64,000 nt of DNA from Psychrobacillus lasiicapitis (GTDB lineage: Bacteria; Bacillota; Bacilli; Bacillales_A; Planococcaceae): assembly GCF_006861795.1 (NCBI RefSeq), contig NZ_VDGH01000007.1, forward strand, positions 1-64,000, given 5' to 3'. Below the pieces are notes generated by a model. It was given only the letters and a program-made list of their open reading frames with translations, was not told the origin of the DNA and did no database searches. Shown piece by piece: positions 17,924-27,556 of the stretch; position 1 is the stretch's first letter; each line of letters starts with the position of its first letter. The position numbers and the translations under genes are program-made.

Positions 17924-18502
17924 ATGACTGATCGATGTACGTGGGCAGCAACAAAAGAGCCTTTATATGTGGAGTATCACGATTATGAATGGGGAGTGCC
18001 TGTATTTAACGATAGGCAGTTATTTGAAATGCTCTGTCTAGAAGGGGCACAGGCGGGACTTAGTTGGTGGACGATTATACAAAAGCGAGAAAATTATCGA
18101 CAAGCGTTTGATCATTTTGATGCAGAAAAAATTGCGTGTTACACAGAAGAAAAGTTGCAATCATTAAGAGAGGATACTGGGATTGTGCGGAATAAGCTAA
18201 AAATTCAAAGTGTCGTAACTAATGCTAAAGCATTTTTGAGAATCCAGAAGGAATATGGTTCATTTTCAAATTATATATGGAGCTTTGTCGATAACAAACC
18301 AATTGTGAACCATTGGAGGACAGCAAAAGAAGTGCCGGTTTCAAGTGAAATAAGTGATTATATGAGCATACGATTGAAGAAAGATGGTTTTAAATTTGTG
18401 GGGGGAACGATTTGTTATTCGTATATGCAGGCGGTAGGAATGGTAAATGACCATACGTTGGAATGTTTTTGCCACCCCTCTAATATTAGCGTCCAAAAGT
18501 AA
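17924..18502 (+). CDS. tag: DNA-3-methyladenine glycosylase I
   Basis: 192 residues; base-excision repair enzyme that removes 3-methyladenine from alkylated DNA. The zinc-binding set typical of Tag is visible: Cys5, His19 and the C-terminal NDHTLECFCH. The substrate-pocket Glu40 lies in LEGAQAGLSWW. The frame is open 15 codons further up, but AAGGGGGATTTACAA sets the ATG at 17924. It stands alone downstream of the TnpB relic. Confidence 0.92.
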   Translation: MTDRCTWAATKEPLYVEYHDYEWGVPVFNDRQLFEMLCLEGAQAGLSWWTIIQKRENYRQAFDHFDAEKIACYTEEKLQSLREDTGIVRNKLKIQSVVTNAKAFLRIQKEYGSFSNYIWSFVDNKPIVNHWRTAKEVPVSSEISDYMSIRLKKDGFKFVGGTICYSYMQAVGMVNDHTLECFCHPSNISVQK

Positions 18503-18507
18503 AAAAA

Positions 18508-18537
18508 GTGCCAGAAACTATCTCAAGTTCCTGGCAC
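18508..18537 (-). terminator. Terminator of the antiporter gene
   Basis: GTGCCAG and CTGGCAC arms with part of the inner sequence also pairing. On the minus strand a run of seven T residues follows directly. Confidence 0.85.
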
Positions 18538-18543
18538 ACATAT

Positions 18544-19677
18544 TTAATCTCGATTTCCAAAAAATATTTTTAATAATGGAGGGGTAACAAGTGTTGTAAC
18601 AATAACTACAATAATCATCGCTGTATAGTATTCCGTAGGTAATAGACCGCTCTCCAGCCCCATGGCAGCTAATATTAAAGCGACTTCTCCTCTTGAAATC
18701 ATTCCTGCCCCGATACCCATAGATGATCTTGAGTTGAAACCAGATAAACGAGCTCCAGCTCCTGAACCAATAAACTTGGAAAGAATTGCAATCACAGAGA
18801 AAACAATTATTAATCCAACTTGGTTACCAATTCCTTCAAATGATACAGCTAAACCAATGCTGACAAAGAAGAATGGTACGAAAATCCCATACGCAATGGG
18901 TTCGACCTTATGCTCAATTTCTTCTTTAAACTTCGTTTGTGCAATGGCAATCCCTGCAAAAAATGTTCCAATAATCCCTGCAATTCCAAGATACTCTGCA
19001 AAGTAAGCAAAGCTAAAGCAAATAATTAATCCTGCACTTAATGTTGCTTCCGTAACTTTTAGTTTAGAGAATACTTGAATAAATTTAGGAATGAACCATT
19101 TAGAAGCTAATATAATGAGGATAAAGAATAAGATTTTTTTGCCTATTAATAATGCAATGCTAACATCAGAACCTACAAAGAAGCTCATAGCAATCGCGAT
19201 TAAAATAACAACAATGATATCATCTAAAACTGCTGCACCTAATAGAGTAGAACCTTCTTTACTATTAAGCCAACCCAATTCTCTTAGTGTTTGAACAGAA
19301 ATGCTGACAGAAGTTGCCGATAGCAGTAGACCGATAAAAATAGATTCTTCTATCGATAGTCCGTAATATTGGGAAGCTGCATATCCACCAATGATTGGAA
19401 ATATTATTCCTCCGATAGCAACGAATACGGATGCTTTTAAATTACGGTTTAAATCCTTTAAATTCGTTTCTAGTCCTGCTAAAAACATTAAAAGAAGTAC
19501 TCCTATTTGACTGAAGATAGAAACTATCTCTGTATCCTGTACCCATCCTAATAATGCAGGACCTAATATAATCCCTACTATAATCTTACCTAAAACAGAT
19601 GGTTGTCCTAGTCGAATACTTAACTGACCAGCTAATTTTGTTGCAAGTAAAATAATAACTATTTGCAAAATAAACAC
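18544..19677 (-). CDS. CPA2-family monovalent cation/H+ antiporter (Kef/Nap type)
   Basis: 377 residues with about twelve helices and no cytosolic RCK/TrkA domain. Conserved segments include GQPSVLGKIIVGIILGP, QIGVLLLMFLAGLET, and LLGAAVLDDIIVVILIA with the Asp pair typical of ion-binding helices. It exchanges Na+ or K+ for protons across the membrane. A longer frame with an ATG at 19710 exists, but GGGAGG lies six bases before the GTG at 19677, which begins the first helix. A terminator follows. Confidence 0.85.
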   Translation of the reverse strand: MFILQIVIILLATKLAGQLSIRLGQPSVLGKIIVGIILGPALLGWVQDTEIVSIFSQIGVLLLMFLAGLETNLKDLNRNLKASVFVAIGGIIFPIIGGYAASQYYGLSIEESIFIGLLLSATSVSISVQTLRELGWLNSKEGSTLLGAAVLDDIIVVILIAIAMSFFVGSDVSIALLIGKKILFFILIILASKWFIPKFIQVFSKLKVTEATLSAGLIICFSFAYFAEYLGIAGIIGTFFAGIAIAQTKFKEEIEHKVEPIAYGIFVPFFFVSIGLAVSFEGIGNQVGLIIVFSVIAILSKFIGSGAGARLSGFNSRSSMGIGAGMISRGEVALILAAMGLESGLLPTEYYTAMIIVVIVTTLVTPPLLKIFFGNRD

Positions 19678-19715
19678 AAGTTTCCTCCCATTAAACAGTT
19701 TTCTGAACAAAAAAA

Positions 19716-19754
19716 ATACATGAAGGGGCCTTTGTGACAGGCTCCTCCATGTAT
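19716..19754 (-). terminator. Terminator of the aminopeptidase gene
   Basis: ATACATGAAGGGGCC pairs with GGCTCCTCCATGTAT; on the minus strand it is followed by a long T-tract. It isolates the aminopeptidase from the antiporter gene. Confidence 0.85.
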
Positions 19755-19846
19755 CATATTTATCATTCAGTTATGAAACTATTATAACGGTTCTTGCATG
19801 TAAGAACCAACCCAATTATTAGGGAATTTCTTTTACAAGGCGATAG

Positions 19847-21088
19847 TTAAAATGCCCAATCACCACTACGGAAAATAGGAACTACCGTGCCATCTTGCTT
19901 TATACCATCGATGTCCATCTTGTCAGAGCCAATCATAAAATCAACGTGAACAATAGAAGTATTCATGCCGTTTTTTAATAATTCTTCCTGGCTCATCTTT
20001 GTCCCACCTTGAATCGTCGTCGGATAAGCAGACCCGATTGCTAAGTGATTAGATGCATTTTCATCGAATAGCGTATTAAAGAAAGTCACGCCTGATTGAG
20101 AAATTGGAGAAGGGTCTGGAACAAGCGCTACTTCACCTAGTCCTGTGCCGCCTTCATTGTCAAAAACTAGTTTTTTAATTGTTTGATTTCCTTTTTCAGC
20201 AGATATATCTACAATTTTGCCATCTTTGAAATGCACTTCGATACCTTCAATTAGCGTACCAGCATAGCTTAGTGGTTTAGTGCTGCGTACGACACCTTCC
20301 ATACGGTGTGTATCGGGAGCGGTAAAGATTTCCTCTGTAGGCATATTGGCAATAAATTCTTCTCCTTTAGGATTATAACTTTCTGCACATGCCCAAATAT
20401 GGTTTTTTGGTAAACCTAATGTTAAGTCTGTACCTGGTGCTGTATAGTGTAATGCATCGAATTGACTTTCATTTAATATAGCCGCTTTTTCATTTAATAT
20501 TTTCTTATGTTCATCCCATGCTACGATTGGATCCTCTGCATAAACCCGGCATGTTTTGAAAATTTGGTTCCACAAAGCATCAACTTGTTCTTCCGAGGTT
20601 GCTAAGTCAGGGAATACTTGTGCAGCCCAACCCGCTCCGGCAGCTGCGGCAACAGTCCATTTCAAATCATCATTTTGAGTTGCTATGCGTTGTGCTTGGA
20701 ATGCTTTTCCCGCTATATTTTGGTAGGCAGCAATTTTAGCAGGATCCACTTCGTTTAGCAGTCCTGGATCACTGGATACAATAGAAAGACGACTTACACG
20801 ACGATTTAACACATGATCCTCAGATTCTTGGATTTCATAATCTGGGATGTCGGTCAATACTTCTGTAGGTTGATGTAAATAATGTAGTTTGCTAATTTCA
20901 TCATCAGACCATTTAATAATGACCTTTTCCGCACCTAAATCATAAGCCTCTTTTGTGATTAATCGTGCTAATGGTGCCTGGTCAACTGTAATGGTCATTT
21001 TTACCCAATCACCGGATTGAACATTGATACCTTTTGCCACTAATAGTTTTGCATACTTTTGTAAATTCTCTTCGAAATTAGCTAACAT
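19847..21088 (-). CDS. ampS: M29 family metallo-aminopeptidase
   Basis: 413 residues, the usual length for the AmpS/AmpT/PepS family. Recognisable parts are LAKLLVAKGINVQSGDWVKM at the N-terminus, RMEGVVRSTKPL in the middle, and the metal-binding C-terminal half with EGGTGLGEVALVPDPSPIS and HVDFMIGSDKMDIDG. It removes N-terminal residues from peptides in the cytosol, using two metal ions. GGAGGAAAAAAG precedes the ATG. Monocistronic. Confidence 0.9.
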   Translation of the reverse strand: MLANFEENLQKYAKLLVAKGINVQSGDWVKMTITVDQAPLARLITKEAYDLGAEKVIIKWSDDEISKLHYLHQPTEVLTDIPDYEIQESEDHVLNRRVSRLSIVSSDPGLLNEVDPAKIAAYQNIAGKAFQAQRIATQNDDLKWTVAAAAGAGWAAQVFPDLATSEEQVDALWNQIFKTCRVYAEDPIVAWDEHKKILNEKAAILNESQFDALHYTAPGTDLTLGLPKNHIWACAESYNPKGEEFIANMPTEEIFTAPDTHRMEGVVRSTKPLSYAGTLIEGIEVHFKDGKIVDISAEKGNQTIKKLVFDNEGGTGLGEVALVPDPSPISQSGVTFFNTLFDENASNHLAIGSAYPTTIQGGTKMSQEELLKNGMNTSIVHVDFMIGSDKMDIDGIKQDGTVVPIFRSGDWAF

Positions 21089-21247
21089 CTTTTTTCCTCC
21101 AATAATTTGTCTTCATTCATAATTTTAGCATGCTTAAACGCAAACCACCCAATATAAATGCTCCTTTATTTTCCTCTTTGTTGCAAAGAAATTCATCGAT
21201 AGGCTATGATGGAAAGAGAAAGCTATTATGAAATTGGAGGGCTATAT

Positions 21248-21718
21248 ATGTATCGTAAAGTAGAGGATTTTGTAGAAGATTGGACAGCTTCAGCAGCAGG
21301 AACGTCAAAGGTATTTCAAGCAATTACAAACGACAAACTAGATCAAGCAATAGTGGAAGGACATAGCACACTTGGTTGGCTTGCTTGGCACTTGGTAGGT
21401 GCAGCAGGAGCATTTGGTCATTTTGCAGGTCTACAAGTCCCGGGACCGGGACAAAATGAGCCAGTACCAACAGATGTTTCAGAAATCGTGCAAGCTTATG
21501 AGAAAGCAGCTGAAGCATTTAAAACGGAGGCAGCTAAACTAACGGATGAAATGTTATCAGAGGAAGTGAATGGTTTCGTTGGACCGACAGCGCGCGGAAA
21601 ACTTTTACGCGGCTTAATAGACCATCAAACTCATCACCGTGGTCAAATGACTGTATTACTACGTCAAGCTGGTTTAACAGTTCCGGGTGTTATGGGGCCA
21701 ACAAAAGAAATGCAATAA
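21248..21718 (+). CDS. DinB family protein
   Basis: 156 residues, four-helix-bundle DinB/YfiT-like protein. The metal-binding His triad is probably in GWLAWHLVGA and DHQTHHRGQMT, the latter being the family hallmark. Members include thiol transferases that use bacillithiol or related thiols, but many have no known role. The frame extends 14 codons upstream, while TGGAGG at 21235-21240 fixes the ATG at 21248. Confidence 0.85.
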   Translation: MYRKVEDFVEDWTASAAGTSKVFQAITNDKLDQAIVEGHSTLGWLAWHLVGAAGAFGHFAGLQVPGPGQNEPVPTDVSEIVQAYEKAAEAFKTEAAKLTDEMLSEEVNGFVGPTARGKLLRGLIDHQTHHRGQMTVLLRQAGLTVPGVMGPTKEMQ

Positions 21719-22068
21719 TAATGATTATTTCCTTTGATAGTTGAAATAGTCGAAAACTGTATGTTAAAATCGAGTTCACTATATGGAAATGGAGGTTTTC
21801 CTTTTGACAGCATCAATGAGACTAAGAATCCAATTTTTGAATCGTTAATTGAATACGTTCAGATGCTCTGCTTAAATGCAGAGTAAATGGGATTGGTCTG
21901 TCTATTTTAGGAAACCTTTATTTTATGATTAAAAAAGAGGGGGACGAGTCTGCCCTCTTTTTTGCTGTCTTTAAACATAAATATGTAGTAGCTACTTTCC
22001 ATTAAAAAAGAGACCTATACCATTTACTTTTAAGTAAAACTATTTAAATAGAAAAGGTCGTGAATAAG
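21719..22068. other. Intergenic region with a short ORF relic and terminator
   Basis: About 350 bases without a sizeable gene. ATGGAGG near 21788 precedes a TTG codon that opens a 14-codon frame (MTASMRLRIQFLNR), which may be the beginning of a decayed gene or a leader peptide. At 21931-21963 AAAAAAGAGGG pairs with CCCTCTTTTTT, a good terminator. A short transcript (decayed gene or small RNA) of about 180 bases would fit between them. Confidence 0.4.
21931..21963 (+). terminator. Terminator without an obvious gene
   Basis: AAAAAAGAGGG and CCCTCTTTTTT arms around an 11-base loop, ending in a T-tract. Confidence 0.75.
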
Positions 22069-23307
22069 ATGAATTCGACATATGAAAACTGGAAAAGGAA
22101 TATTATCATCTTTTTAAGTAGCCAAACTATCTCACTCTTTGGCTCTTCTTTAGTGCAATATGCGATTATGTGGCATATTACGCTTACTACACAGTCTGGT
22201 ATGATGATGACGTTGTTCATCCTTTGTGGTTTTATCCCCACTTTTATATTATCGCCAGTAGCAGGCGTATGGGCTGACCGCTACAATCGTAAGCTCCTCA
22301 TCATAGTTTCGGATGGTTTGATCGCGACAGCAACCCTTGTACTCGCAATTGTTTTTTTGATGGGGTACGATGCCATTTGGTTACTATTTGCTATGGCTGC
22401 AATTCGGGCAGTTGGAACGGGTATTCAAACCCCTGCGGTTGGAGCTATTTTGCCCCAAATTGTTCCGGAAGACAAACTGACAAAAGTAAATGGAGTAAAT
22501 GGAAGTATCCAAGCAATCATTATGTTTGTCTCCCCGATGGTCAGTGCGGCATTACTTACGATGGCTTCACTTGAAATGATTTTCTTCATCGATGTCATTA
22601 CAGCAGCAATGGCGATTATTACGTTATTGGCATTCTTAAAAATTGCGGTGCATGAAAAGGCATCTGAAAAACAAACAACGAGTTATTTCAGCGACTTTAA
22701 GGAAGGGCTAGTCTATATTAATCAGCATGCTTTTTTGAAGAAGTTCTTTCTATTTTTCGCTTTTTTCTTTGTTTTGATGGCACCAGCAGCGTTTTTAACT
22801 CCGCTCCAAGTAGCGCGTAGCTTTGGGGATGATGTATGGCGCTTAACAGCAATTGAATTAGCTTTTTCGATTGGAATGATGGTCGGAGGAGGTATTATTG
22901 CTTCCTGGGGAGGCTTTAATAACAGAGTACACACGATGACATTTGCGAGTATATTAATGGGTATTTGTACATTCGCACTTGGAATTATTCCTATGTTTTG
23001 GATTTACTTAGCCTTCATGGGTATATTCGGAGTTGCCATGCCAATATTCAATACACCAACGATGGTTTTAGTCCAAGAGAAAGTGGAAAGTAATTATCTT
23101 GGCCGGGTATTCGGCGTGTTTGGGATGATTTCTACTTCCATGATGCCAATCGGAATGCTCATTTTTGGTCCGATCTCGGATGTCGTAAAGATCGAATGGT
23201 TACTCGTAGGAACTGGGATACTAATCTTAATAGTCGGTGTTTTCTTGGGACGAAGTAAAGTGTTGCTAGAAGCGGGTAAGCCGGCAGTGAAGGAAATTTC
23301 CGAGTAG
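22069..23307 (+). CDS. MFS exporter, macrolide-efflux-like (MFS_3)
   Basis: 412 residues with twelve predicted helices. It carries the loop-2 motif GVWADRYNRKLLI and the mid-loop and C-terminal features of the MFS_3 group (QTPAVGAILPQIV, VMAP-AAFLTPLQ). Such proteins export macrolides or other drugs by proton antiport. A GTG three codons upstream is possible; the ribosome binding site (AAAAGG) is weak for both. A strong terminator follows. Substrate unknown. Confidence 0.8.
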   Translation: MNSTYENWKRNIIIFLSSQTISLFGSSLVQYAIMWHITLTTQSGMMMTLFILCGFIPTFILSPVAGVWADRYNRKLLIIVSDGLIATATLVLAIVFLMGYDAIWLLFAMAAIRAVGTGIQTPAVGAILPQIVPEDKLTKVNGVNGSIQAIIMFVSPMVSAALLTMASLEMIFFIDVITAAMAIITLLAFLKIAVHEKASEKQTTSYFSDFKEGLVYINQHAFLKKFFLFFAFFFVLMAPAAFLTPLQVARSFGDDVWRLTAIELAFSIGMMVGGGIIASWGGFNNRVHTMTFASILMGICTFALGIIPMFWIYLAFMGIFGVAMPIFNTPTMVLVQEKVESNYLGRVFGVFGMISTSMMPIGMLIFGPISDVVKIEWLLVGTGILILIVGVFLGRSKVLLEAGKPAVKEISE

Positions 23308-23317
23308 AATTATACAT

Positions 23318-23359
23318 TATAAAGACCGCTTGATGCAATAGCATTAAGCGGTCTTTATA
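23318..23359. terminator. Bidirectional terminator
   Basis: TATAAAGACCGCTT pairs with AAGCGGTCTTTATA, with an inner GATGC/GCATT stem. It serves the MFS gene and the convergent flavin monooxygenase gene. Confidence 0.9.
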
Positions 23360-23366
23360 AGTGTAT

Positions 23367-24425
23367 TTATTTTTTTGCTGTGTATTTTTTTATGGCAGGT
23401 AAAATTTCTGACCCGATCAGTTCTATATTTTTTAATAATTTATCAAAAGGAATACCACCAAAATCCATTTGGGCGATATAACGTTGATGACCAAATAGCT
23501 CATGCTGATAGAGTATTTTTTCAATGATCTGCTGTGGACTTCCTATATTCATGACGTCATGTGGATTTGCCCCTTGTACAAAGTGCTGCTCCGGGTAACC
23601 CCGACCATTAATTAGTTGCATTCCTTGATTCACATAGGGATATGTCTCACTTTGCGCTTGTTGTGTTGTTTCAGCGGCATAGAAAAATCCGGCTGTTGCT
23701 ACTGGAAGTGTCGCTGGATCAAAACCACTACGCTTTGCGGCTTCTCGGTAAGCATCAATTGATATTTTAAAACTAGTAGCAGGTCCACCTAATGTGGCAA
23801 GCATCATTGGAACTCCAGCATTACCGGCTTTAATTGCACTTGCTGGTGGACCACCAACCGCACGCCATATAGGAAGTGAGCCGTTTAGTGGGCGGGGGAT
23901 AACTTGTGCATTATTTAAAGGAGCACGGAACTCTCCGCTCCAATTGACCATTTCTTCTTCGTTAATCTTACATAATAACGCAAACTTTTCTTCAAACAAT
24001 TCTTCATAATTTCGCACGTCATAGCCTAGTAACTCAAAAAGCCCAATGCGTGATGCACGACCAGCGATAATTTCTGCACGTCCTTTAGATATCAAATCTA
24101 TTGTCGCAAAATCTTCATAGACACGAACAGGATCGGATGTACTAACAATTGTAGAAGAGCTCGCAATTTTTATCTTGCTAGTCGCTTGCGCTATTGCAGC
24201 TAATACGACAGAGTGTGCTTGCGTTGTAAAATATTCCTGATGACTTTCTCCTACACTAAAAAAGTCGAGACCTGCTTGTTCTGCAAGCTTGGCCAACTCA
24301 ATAATTTCATGAATCCGTTGATCAGCAGAAATACGCTTCCCGGTAAGTGGGCTAGGGATGTGATCTCCTAGTGTATAAAGCCCGAATTCTAGACCTTTAC
24401 TCTCATCTATACGATATTTCTCCAT
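23367..24425 (-). CDS. LLM-class flavin-dependent monooxygenase
   Basis: 352 residues, luciferase-like TIM barrel. Typical parts are LEFGLYTLGD at the N-terminus, GLDFFSVGESHQEYF, SDPVRVYEDFATIDLISKGRAEI, and GAGRA-like GRASRIGLFELLGYD. It should oxidise an unknown small molecule using reduced flavin from a partner reductase. The frame runs far upstream (to 24728) into the divergent regulator, but AGGTAGGGATAG precedes the ATG at 24425. It is divergent from a HxlR regulator that probably controls it. Confidence 0.85.
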   Translation of the reverse strand: MEKYRIDESKGLEFGLYTLGDHIPSPLTGKRISADQRIHEIIELAKLAEQAGLDFFSVGESHQEYFTTQAHSVVLAAIAQATSKIKIASSSTIVSTSDPVRVYEDFATIDLISKGRAEIIAGRASRIGLFELLGYDVRNYEELFEEKFALLCKINEEEMVNWSGEFRAPLNNAQVIPRPLNGSLPIWRAVGGPPASAIKAGNAGVPMMLATLGGPATSFKISIDAYREAAKRSGFDPATLPVATAGFFYAAETTQQAQSETYPYVNQGMQLINGRGYPEQHFVQGANPHDVMNIGSPQQIIEKILYQHELFGHQRYIAQMDFGGIPFDKLLKNIELIGSEILPAIKKYTAKK

Positions 24426-24473
24426 ACTTCTATCCCTACCTTTCATTAAGGTTAGTATAATTCTAAAGTATTT

Positions 24474-24530
24474 AAAACTTAAGTACGCACTTATAAGTGG
24501 TATAGTATACAAAAAGATACTATAGGAGTG
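24474..24530. promoter_or_regulatory. Divergent control region with palindromes
   Basis: AACTTAAGTA and the perfect palindrome ACTTATAAGT (24489-24498) lie 15 bases apart. GTATAGTATAC follows at 24500-24510. Their position between a HxlR regulator and its divergent target suggests operators for that regulator. Confidence 0.5.
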
Positions 24531-24537
24531 AAAGTAG

Positions 24538-24870
24538 ATGGAAATGCAACCGGAATTATGTCGCGTGGAAGACGCGCTAGGAATAATAGTAGGGAAATGG
24601 AAACCAATTATATTATTAATTTTATTACAAGCTGGTACGCAAAGATTTAGCGAACTGAAACGAAGAGTACCGGGAATAACACAGAAAATGTTAACAAAAC
24701 AATTGCGCGAATTAGAAGAAGAGGACATTATTGAGCGTAATGTATATCCACAAGTACCTCCAAAAGTTGAATATTCTATTACAGATTACGGAAGAGGCTT
24801 AGAACCCATTTTAGTAGCCATGCATGAATGGGGAGCTGCGCATGCCCTTCACAAAATGAAAAAAATGTAG
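24538..24870 (+). CDS. HxlR (DUF24) family transcriptional regulator
   Basis: 110 residues, a winged-helix protein. The opening CRVEDALGIIVGKWKPIIL has the single early Cys common in thiol-sensing DUF24 regulators such as YodB and CatR. It is followed by GTQRFSELKRRVPGITQKML (recognition helix region) and the wing EEDIIERNVYPQVPPKVEYS. It likely represses the divergent flavin monooxygenase gene in response to electrophiles or quinones; that response is inferred from the family. GGAGTG lies upstream of the ATG. Confidence 0.85.
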   Translation: MEMQPELCRVEDALGIIVGKWKPIILLILLQAGTQRFSELKRRVPGITQKMLTKQLRELEEEDIIERNVYPQVPPKVEYSITDYGRGLEPILVAMHEWGAAHALHKMKKM

Positions 24871-24871
24871 T

Positions 24872-24915
24872 TGCCAGTCGTCCAAGCTATTCAAAAATAG
24901 TGTGGGTGACTGGCA
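24872..24915. terminator. Hairpin terminator between convergent genes
   Basis: TGCCAGTC pairs with GACTGGCA, followed by CTATTTTAT on the plus strand. Confidence 0.6.
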
Positions 24916-24920
24916 CTATT

Positions 24921-26300
24921 TTATAACCAGGCCTTCTTTAAAAGTTCTACACCACGCGAAATTTCTTCACAAGAAAGATTACTAAAGCCTAGTTTGATCA
25001 TTGGTTCATCTGCATATTTATTAATGAAGTAGAGTGAAGTGGGATACACTTTTACTCCGGATATGGCAGCGCGCTTGATTAGCTCTTCTTCTGAGTATTT
25101 CAAATGTACTTTTACTAACACGTATAAACCAGATTGCTCACCAATAATAGATAAATGCTGCTCGAAATGTTCATTTAATGCTGATACTATATGTTGTATT
25201 TTTCGTTTATACACAAGACGCATGCGCTTAATATGGCGGTTCCATTCTCCTTCTTCCATAAATTTTGCCATCGTGAGCTGGCTCAGTAAGGAAGAGGTAC
25301 TCTCAAAATGAAGAAACTGCTCTTTATAACGGCTTAAAAGTGACTGTGGTAACACCATATAGCTTAAGCGGATTCCTGGAAGAAAGGACTTGGAGAAGTT
25401 CCCTAAATAAATGACTCTTGAGGAATCAATAGAAGCGAGAGCAGGAAATGGTTGCTGTGTATAGCGAAACTCACTGTCATAATCATCTTCGATAATATAC
25501 CCATCCCTCTTGTTAGCCCATTGGATAAGCATTTGCCGTTGTTGAATGGACATGCTCACACCTATAGGACTGTGATGGGAGGGAGTTACATAAATAACTT
25601 GGGATTTCATCTGTTCCAATCGTGAAAAATCAGCTCCAGTTTCATACACGGGTAAAGCTTCAAGCGTTAGACGATGAAAATGAAGAGCTTCTCTGGCACC
25701 ATCATAGCCAGGGTCCTCTACGATAATGCTTGAGAAATCATCCTTTAGTATATGCCCAAGTTGGACAAGCATTTGTTGAGTACTGCTACCGATAATGATG
25801 GCGTTAGCATCTGTTTTAACCCCACGAGATTGGAGCAAGTATAGAGCCATTTGCTCACGTAAGCATACTTCGCCAAAGGGGTCACCGTATAGAAAGCTTT
25901 CTTGAAAGGTTAGTACTTGATTGGAGATTCTTCTCCAAACTTTTAAGGGGAAGTGCGCTTGGTCTACAGCACCTGCTCGAAAGTCAATATGGACTGATGT
26001 CGCAAGCTCTATCTGCTTTTTATTAGGAGAGATGAATGTTTTTGTTAATGGAATCAGCTCTATTTCATTGACGAAATAACCTCTTCTTCCTTCTCCGCGA
26101 ACATAGCCTTCCGCTGCAAGAAGATCATAACCTGTTAATGTCGTATTACGACTTACATGAAGGGATTCGGCAAGCTGTCTGATAGAGGGGAGTTGCTCGT
26201 CAGGTTGTATGTCACCTCGCTCAATAAGCAGTTTAAGCTGTTCGTAGATTTGTTTGTATTTAGGAGAGTCATCGTTCAAAGCGAAAATGATATTCCTCAT
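24921..26300 (-). CDS. MocR/PdxR-type regulator (GntR HTH plus aminotransferase domain)
   Basis: 459 residues. An N-terminal GntR winged helix (residues 5-70: YEQLKLLIERGDIQPDEQLP, then SIRQLAESLHVSRNT) is joined to a fold-type-I aminotransferase domain. That domain has the PLP-Lys region YLGNFSKSFLPGIRLSYMVL and DDYDSEF. MocR proteins bind PLP or an aldimine as effector and usually activate the divergent gene. An ATG six codons earlier is less well placed than the ATG at 26300, which follows AAAGGAGAT. Divergent partner: PaiB-like gene. Confidence 0.9.
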   Translation of the reverse strand: MRNIIFALNDDSPKYKQIYEQLKLLIERGDIQPDEQLPSIRQLAESLHVSRNTTLTGYDLLAAEGYVRGEGRRGYFVNEIELIPLTKTFISPNKKQIELATSVHIDFRAGAVDQAHFPLKVWRRISNQVLTFQESFLYGDPFGEVCLREQMALYLLQSRGVKTDANAIIIGSSTQQMLVQLGHILKDDFSSIIVEDPGYDGAREALHFHRLTLEALPVYETGADFSRLEQMKSQVIYVTPSHHSPIGVSMSIQQRQMLIQWANKRDGYIIEDDYDSEFRYTQQPFPALASIDSSRVIYLGNFSKSFLPGIRLSYMVLPQSLLSRYKEQFLHFESTSSLLSQLTMAKFMEEGEWNRHIKRMRLVYKRKIQHIVSALNEHFEQHLSIIGEQSGLYVLVKVHLKYSEEELIKRAAISGVKVYPTSLYFINKYADEPMIKLGFSNLSCEEISRGVELLKKAWL

Positions 26301-26414
26301 AAAGATCTCCTTTGACATGTTTGATTTTTTGTAATTGTACCTTTTTAAATGTCAGTTTGTATAATATTATTAACTCGGAATATATAAATAATTAAAGGGC
26401 GAGGGGAGTCATTT

Positions 26415-27026
26415 ATGTATATACCTAAATACTATAAGATAACAGACTTTGAGGAGATTAAAGAATTTATTCAACAAAACTCATTTGGAACGATTGTTAC
26501 AACTAAAAAGGGTAAGCCGATTGCCACTCATTTACCTTTAGGATTCAGTGAAAAAGATGGTGATTACTATGTAACGGGGCATATGGCTTATGGTAATCCA
26601 CAATGGAGAACATTCGAGGTGAATGAGAATGTTCTCGTTATGTTCCAAGGGCCACATGCCTACATTTCGTCTTCCTGGTACGAGCATGAAAATGTTCCAA
26701 CATGGAATTATCAAGCAGTACACGCATATGGCTCAGCTAGCATTTTGGATGAAGAAGAGTTAAGGCAAGAGCTATCTGAAATGCTGCTAAAATATGAAAA
26801 ACATCGGGAGAATCCAGTTATGTGGGAAAAACTTTCTCCATCAATATTAGAAAGAGAGCTAAAGGGAATTGTAGGATTTAAAATAAAGATACACGAAGTT
26901 CAAGCCGCTTATAAAATGAGTCAGAATCGTAATGAGAAGGACTATATTAATATCGTTCAAAAACTCCAGGAGGAAGAAGATACAAACTCTCAAGAAATGG
27001 CTAAAGTGATGCAAAAGAAGCTATAA
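26415..27026 (+). CDS. PaiB-like FMN-binding split-barrel protein
   Basis: 203 residues. It begins MYIPKYYKITDFEEIKEF and has ATHLPLGFSE, HMAYGNPQW and VMFQGPHAYISSSWYE, all typical of the PaiB family. B. subtilis PaiB affects degradative-enzyme and sporulation genes, and the fold resembles FMN-binding oxidoreductases. The divergent MocR regulator is a common neighbour and probably controls it. GAGGGGAG lies before the ATG. Confidence 0.88.
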   Translation: MYIPKYYKITDFEEIKEFIQQNSFGTIVTTKKGKPIATHLPLGFSEKDGDYYVTGHMAYGNPQWRTFEVNENVLVMFQGPHAYISSSWYEHENVPTWNYQAVHAYGSASILDEEELRQELSEMLLKYEKHRENPVMWEKLSPSILERELKGIVGFKIKIHEVQAAYKMSQNRNEKDYINIVQKLQEEEDTNSQEMAKVMQKKL

Positions 27027-27157
27027 TGCTTAATTGTGATTGTATTGAATTTTCTGTATGATATATTTAACAAGGAAAATTGAATATTGATGAAAAAGTA
27101 ATTATTATGCCAAGCCAAAATAGTCTTTAAGAAAATTAATGAAAAGGATGGATAAAA

Positions 27158-27535
27158 ATGGGCTTATTAGATGGTTTGATGGGAAATGCCTCCGAATTAG
27201 AACTGGATAAAGTCGAAAAAGAGCTAAAGGATTTACTGGTACCTTCTGAAAAAGTAGAGCATGCATACAAGCTGATTCGAGATCTATTTGTTTTCACGGA
27301 TAAACGACTGTTGCTGATCGACAAGCAAGGAATGACTGGCAAAAAGGTAGAATACCATTCCATTCCGTATAAAAGTGTCGTTCATTTTTCTGTTGAAACA
27401 GCAGGAACCCTAGATTTAGATGCTGAATTGAAAATTTGGATATCGGGAAGTGCTGTGCCAATTCAAAAAAAATTCAATAAATCTCTGAATATATATAAAG
27501 TACAAAGTGTACTAGCTGCATACGTTTTGAAATAA
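27158..27535 (+). CDS. Bacterial PH-domain protein (YvbH/bPH type)
   Basis: 125 residues, single bacterial pleckstrin-homology domain: VPSEKVEHAYKLIRDLFVFT, then DKRLLLIDKQGMTGKKVEYH, then IPYKSVVHFSVETAG. Soluble, and role unknown in this family. AAAAGGATGG precedes the ATG. It is followed by its own terminator. Confidence 0.8.
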   Translation: MGLLDGLMGNASELELDKVEKELKDLLVPSEKVEHAYKLIRDLFVFTDKRLLLIDKQGMTGKKVEYHSIPYKSVVHFSVETAGTLDLDAELKIWISGSAVPIQKKFNKSLNIYKVQSVLAAYVLK

Positions 27536-27556
27536 GCACTTCCAGCGTAAATGAAA

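Noticed and set aside
24426..24728. N-terminal extension of the flavin monooxygenase frame
   Set aside because: It would overlap the HxlR gene and the divergent promoter region, and a good ribosome binding site precedes the ATG at 24425.
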